Below, piece after piece: positions 59,239 through 64,000 of a stretch of DNA of 64,000 bases (positions are counted from its first letter, which is position 1; each line of letters begins with the position of its first letter). The DNA comes from Thunnus maccoyii (Eukaryota > Chordata > Actinopteri > Scombriformes > Scombridae). The translations under genes and the position numbers were made by a program. The stretch spans positions 9,293,001 to 9,357,000 of the forward strand of contig NC_056540.1 of NCBI RefSeq assembly GCF_910596095.1. The letters are read 5' to 3'. The notes under the pieces are model-generated. The model was not told the origin of the DNA. It did no database searches and saw only the letters and a list, made by a program, of their open reading frames with translations.

Positions 59239-60517
59239 TTAAATTGAATAGTTCAACATTTTGGGAAGTAATAATTTCCTTCCGAGAGAGACCAAGAGAG
59301 ATAGGCTATATGTCAAGATAGATACTGAGTCTGTGCACTGAGTGTGAGAACTAGTCAGGCTTAGCATAAAGACTGGAAGCTAGCCTGGCTCTGTGCCAAG
59401 TGAAACAAAAAGTCTACCAACATCTCCAAAGGTCACTAATTACTGTCACGTGTTCTATCTTGTTTGTTTGATTTAAAAGCAAAATGTAATGGAAGTAAAA
59501 GTGCAGTTTATTTTCTCCGCAGACAATGTTAGGTGACACAATTGGAGCTCTTTTACTTGTTACAACGTTGAGATAACAGATATTACAACCTGAAGCTTAA
59601 ATCAAATCACCTTTTGGATTTTGGATCTATCTTGAATGAATTCAGTAACTATCGTTCCACATTTTGTTCCCAACTGCGACAACAAAGCATTTGAATTTGT
59701 TACCACTCTGATTCACACCTCTGACTGTCTTCTCCTTCATAGCAGTGGTAGCCAAGGCTTATGGGTATTGTAGTATTCAGACCCTTCCACCATGCCAAAA
59801 TAACAGACAAAGCCTGATCTCTCAAACAAAACAAAGTTGAAATAATTAAAACCGGTGGTTGTAACATAAACATAGGACTGTACCATTATCCAGAATAGTC
59901 CATTGTTTCTCATTTAAATTACACTGAGCAGGTTATTAAAATAACATTTTTAAATGGGAATACAGATTGAGGAAAAACACCCCCAGAAACAGCGCCCCTT
60001 CCCATTTTGCACCTCTATTTCTTGGCAAACAACAGCCAGGCACAGTGACAGTGCACAGCTTCCCAAGTCTTGTCATCACTGTGAGGTTGCCAGGTTTGAT
60101 ATAATCATGCCTCTACAGAAACCAAAACCTGTGCTCACTCACCATATCTGCCAACCAGCACCACAGCCAAGGACACTGCACAGAAGTGCTGGGTGGATGG
60201 ATAAACTGTTGTCGATCAAGAAATAGCTCCAACATGTAAACCTGCCAAACATCAGAAATAATCATTTTTACATTTCTGTTTATGTGTGGGTTAAACAAAT
60301 AACATAAAATGTGTTGATTTGTGTTTACAGGTGTTGGTCAACGTCTTTTTAAAACTTTGGTTACAACCAGGCTAGCTGCTTCCACTGCTTCCAGTATCTA
60401 AACTAAGCCTTCCAGCTCCAACAGCATACTTATTACACAGACATGAAATTAATATTGATTTTCTCATCTCATTCTCAGAAAAAAAATAATCAAACAGGCA
60501 TTTCCCAACATGATTAA
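59239..60517. mobile_element. TTAA-type MITE halves separated by unrelated DNA
   Basis: TTAA and TTGAATAGTTCAACATTTTG open the left half (59239-59480) and CATTTCCCAACATGATTAA closes the right half (60230-60517). Each half carries AGGCTAGC and TCCAGT family phrases in inverted order. About 750 bases of other sequence lie between, either a long natural interior or a later insertion. Confidence 0.6.
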
Positions 60518-61461
60518 CATCATCGCCATGAGCCGGGCCAGCACATTGCTTTCATTACTCCAATGACACCAGAGCCTCTCTCTGGGGCAACAATTAGATA
60601 CACAAGAGCACCACTACACTAATAAAACAAACACACCTATTTCTATTTTTTCTTCAAGACATTAATTGTCTATGCAAATAACTAACTTCATCTGCAAACC
60701 ACTGAATTCACTAATCACGGCCCAAAAAAAAAAGAAAAAGAAAAAACACATGAAAGAGACCTGCTTTGCTTTGATACATGGTGTTCAAACACTGACCATG
60801 GGATTATGCAGTACTGATAAGGTAATTAACAGACTATGATAGTGTAATTAAGCAACATCTGAGAAGAAAGGCTGTTGGAGTGGTGTGTTGGTGTGGGCGC
60901 ACATCAAAGCCTGTGGCACTGCTTTAAAGGCAGATTGGCTGTGCAGAACATTTGGTTTAGCACGGTTCCTCCGCTAAGGTATCGACAAACGGCTGAAAGA
61001 AAGCTTGTGCCGTAGAGAATTAGCTGACAACGCCAAATAACATTATTGTGATGGAAATAAAATGCTTTTTTTGGGAGCAATTCAGTTAAATAAAATGGAC
61101 GGAGATCATATCGAGGGAACACAGAGGCGGTAACTGATAGCTCCATTGTTAGAGTGCCAAATGGTGTCTCTCTCTATCAGCGCACAGTCTCAACAGATTT
61201 CACTGAATAAATGGAACTTGCATGAATTCACTTGCTTTGCTTTATTGAGAATGCATCTTTGTGGGGTTGTCGTCAGGCCTTGCAGAGTGCACTCTCTCCA
61301 TTTCCCTCTCCCTCTCTCCCTCTGTGTGCACTGAACCAGCACAAATTCGGTTTTATTGTATTTATTTGTTTATTTACTCTTATCTCTTTTCCATTTCAGA
61401 GGCTTCCTATCAGAGACCTGCAAACCTCAGAAGCCGAGTGGCAGGGGAGCCGTGGGTTTAC

Positions 61462-61492
61462 ATTTGTGTGTGTGTGTGTGTATGTGTGTGTA
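61462..61492. repeat. (GT)n microsatellite
   Basis: Short GT array with a TATGT interruption. Confidence 0.85.
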
Positions 61493-62078
61493 CGTACAGT
61501 AGTGCGTGTGTTTCAGGGGATTGGTATAAAATTAAAATACAAATAGAAAGGAAACATTGGAATCATCACTTTTGTTATCGCCAGCTATACGGTTTACAGC
61601 TCCCACTGTTAACAAATTCCTCCAGGGTGATGAAACAGAAAGCGCTGAAATGTACTCACTTCATGACTCAGAGAATATCTTTTAAGTAATATTATAAACA
61701 CTTGGCAAGAGCTCTATTGCAATGGGTGTGAAACTCATTTTAGGCATTAGATGAGAAAAACATTATTGCATCCAACAATAAAGCGCTCCGCCTCTGATGA
61801 GTACAATCACACAGTTGTTTAACATGTTTTACTTCTGAGCCATGTGTGTATGGGAATTCCCAGGGACACATGATGTTACAGACCACAACCTAAACCTTAT
61901 GTATAGAACTGATTTTCTAGCCGCTTTGGGCCTTTTGGTTGTCTTATCATGTGTATTTTCCTTCTGACTCTACTGTATGTCAGTATAAACTAAATGTTGC
62001 AGGGAACCTGAAGACACAGAGGACCATTTACATACAATGTCAACTGAATTGCTGAAATGCTATATAACAGAAAAACAC

Positions 62079-62248
62079 TTAAAGGAATAGTTAGACTATT
62101 CTAAAAATGCCTATTCGCTTTCTTGCTGAGAGTTAGATGAGAAAATCAATACCACTCTCATGTGTGAGATTGGTATCAAAATTCTCATCTAACTCTTGTC
62201 ACGAAAGCAAATAAACGTATTTCCCCAAGTGTTGAATTTTTCTTATAA
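62079..62248. mobile_element. Short palindromic hairpin MITE, AGGAATAGTTTGACATT family
   Basis: The arms GCTTTCTTGCTGAGAGTTAG-ATGAGAA and TTCTCATCTAACTCTTGTCA-CGAAAGC pair almost perfectly around a loop near GTGTGAGATTGG. TTAA lies at the left end (62079-62082). This is a collapsed, self-complementary form of the family seen at 26652, 49302 and 59239. The transcript would fold into a hairpin with a stem of about 60-70 base pairs. Confidence 0.8.
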
Positions 62249-63639
62249 AATCATATAAAATCTTTCTATATTCTACATCCTATATTTACGTCTGTGGTCC
62301 AGCAGCTTTATGCGATTCATCTGTTGTTTTGTTTGTGGGGACATTTTGCCTTTGTTTGACAGTAGACATAGACAGGAAACAAGGGACAAGAGCAAGGAGT
62401 ATGGCATGCAACGGAGGCCCCACTGCCACAATCAAACTCAGAACATTGTGATTAAATGGTTAACGTCTTAGACAACAAAACCACAACAGTGACCCCTTAT
62501 TTTATGCTATTTTTTAAAGAATGGCCCAATCTGTGCCCATAACACTTTGTACCTTACAGAGTGATTTGGTCACACAGTGTTCCCTGCACAAAATGCAGGT
62601 TAAAAGTCAAAACCTGATATTTTTATGTTATACAGCATCTGGTTGCATCTACCGGAGTGTATTCACGATCACACAGATGTTTTTCTGGCCAAAACGATAA
62701 AATGTTTGCCCACTGAAACCAGCAAGTTCAATATTTCCACAGACTCTGCTCCTCTTCTTTCCTGGAACGTATGCACAGTCTGTGGAAATACTTTTATCTT
62801 TCCAGGCAGACAGTAGACTGAGGGATCGCAAATACCCGCTGCTGGAATACGAATAAAAATATAACGTTTTGACTTGTTGCCTAGGGTTTGCATAGGGAAC
62901 ACTGTGTGACCGAATCACAGGGCGATGTGTGGAGTGCTGAGGAGTGCATCAAATATCAGGATTCTATAAAACGGACCACATAACAATCACATCTGAATAA
63001 AAAAAAAAAAACAACCTTTATCCACAGAAAAACTACAATGTGAGAGTTTTCAAATGCTGTCTTTGGAGATTTGTGCGTTTTTAGTTGATGACTTATCAAC
63101 TTTGTGTGGATGGAGGGCCAAAGCAGGAAAAATGCTTTTTCAAATGTATCCACATAGTGTTGCAGATATGGCCTAAAGCCAACAGTATTCTCCAAAAGAA
63201 ACTGCATTTGGCATCAAATATGCATGTGACTCCATTGTCCTTACTGCGACTCCAGGTTTGTTTGTTTAATGGCAGATGAGGAAGCCTGCAAGTTGGATTG
63301 GGAGCAGACACAACTTGAGTTTCTTAAAGCAAAAAGTTAGTATTTAAACTAGTGTAACTCTGGTGAGATGAAGTAAAAGTACAGTCCAGATCAATCGCAT
63401 GAGCAAAACCAAACGTGGTTCTTCTTTTCAGTTACACAGATTATATTTTATTTGGAACACTGGTGGTTTAAGACAGTACAGTAAAGTAGCATAAAGTCCC
63501 ATCAATCACTGCCTCATTACCACCACCACCGACGTCCTCGCCAGTCACCCCAAGTACTGAAACGTGTGTGTGTGTGCGTGCATGTGTGTGTGCACGTCTT
63601 TGGTCCACTCAGGAGGAGAGAGCGAGCGATCTCGCCAGG

Positions 63640-63883
63640 ATCTGAACTGCCTCTTTGATCTGCTAAAGCCAAACAGAGGGAGAGAGACGCTCGCCCCTCA
63701 CAGAGAGGATTAAATATCCCTGAGTCGGGACATCACAACTCCCTCTCACCACCCTCCTCCCCTCCCTCCACCCCTCTTTCCTCCGCTCCCTTCCTCCTCC
63801 CGTCTACCCTGGTTATCACTGAGTCTCCAGAGGGGCTGGAGGGAAAGGAGAGCGAGCGACGGGGAGAAGAGAAGAGGAGAAAA
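63640..63883 (+). promoter_or_regulatory. Candidate promoter and first exon of a gene beyond the window
   Basis: GC- and purine-rich DNA holds a TATA-like TTAAATATCC at about 63711. About 170 bases later a consensus splice donor, AAAA|GTAAGT, lies at 63884. No coding frame with a family match is seen before the donor, so a non-coding first exon is the simplest reading. A minus-strand gene start cannot be excluded. Confidence 0.35.
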
Positions 63884-64000
63884 GTAAGTAAAGGAGAGGC
63901 TGCGCGGGTTTTAAAAGCCAAGAGGACATCTGGGTCCATGAGGACTTTGACTGTTTCACGCACACAGGTCAAAGTCTGTATAGGTCACAGTTCTGCCCCG

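Larger units (their letters stand above)
50904..63640. other. Gene-poor 12.7 kb after the tmem182-like gene
   Basis: No protein-coding gene was recognised. It holds microsatellites, TTAA and other MITEs, a degenerate minisatellite (53500-53805), a 27-base tandem repeat (56605-56680) and one splice-flanked 49-base stretch (57779-57827). Sections at 54640-54900, 60840-61160 and 61690-61810 have the balanced, homeobox- and SOX-site-rich look of conserved non-coding DNA, but this cannot be tested here. In human 2q12 the region beyond TMEM182 leads toward the gene desert of POU3F3, which would fit. Confidence 0.5.

Overview
This is nuclear DNA of a ray-finned fish, probably a percomorph teleost. 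It has compact split genes with GT-AG introns, long (AC)n microsatellites, many small inverted-repeat transposons flanked by TTAA, and proteins that match vertebrate families. No bacterial, viral or organelle genes were seen.

Left block (1-32.6 kb). A TENT5D-like non-canonical poly(A) polymerase gene (+, 929-5006) carries an insert of about 840 disordered residues inside its catalytic fold. After about 9 kb without recognised genes comes a six-exon HMGN nucleosome-binding protein gene (-, 14627-17007). It faces a four-exon SH3BGRL gene (+, 18325-29373) across a 1.3 kb divergent promoter region. In human Xq21.1, as I remember it, TENT5D, BRWD3, HMGN5 and SH3BGRL lie together, so this looks like the fish counterpart with BRWD3 absent. 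Next is a two-exon gene (+, 31517-32572) that I identify as a homologue of TASL (CXorf21). TASL is the adaptor that links lysosomal SLC15A4 to IRF5; both its N-terminal SLC15A4-binding signature and its C-terminal pLxIS motif are visible.

Right block (38.5-51 kb). An NHE2/NHE4-type Na+/H+ exchanger gene (+, 38574 to about 44.9 or 45.6 kb) is followed by a five-exon TMEM182-like gene (+, 46548-50903). SLC9A4, SLC9A2 and TMEM182 are neighbours on human 2q12, so this is a second conserved block, and the joint between blocks lies between 32.6 and 38.0 kb. The last 13 kb hold no recognised gene. They contain repeats, stretches that look like conserved non-coding DNA, and a GC-rich candidate promoter/first exon at 63.65-63.88 kb that may belong to a gene beyond the window.

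Mobile DNA consists of small non-autonomous DNA transposons: several families with TTAA target duplications (one nested pair and two long hairpins), hAT-like MITEs, a Tc1-type remnant and anonymous interspersed repeats. No retrovirus-like or Polinton-like element was recognised. Similarity statements rest on remembered family sequences, not database searches.
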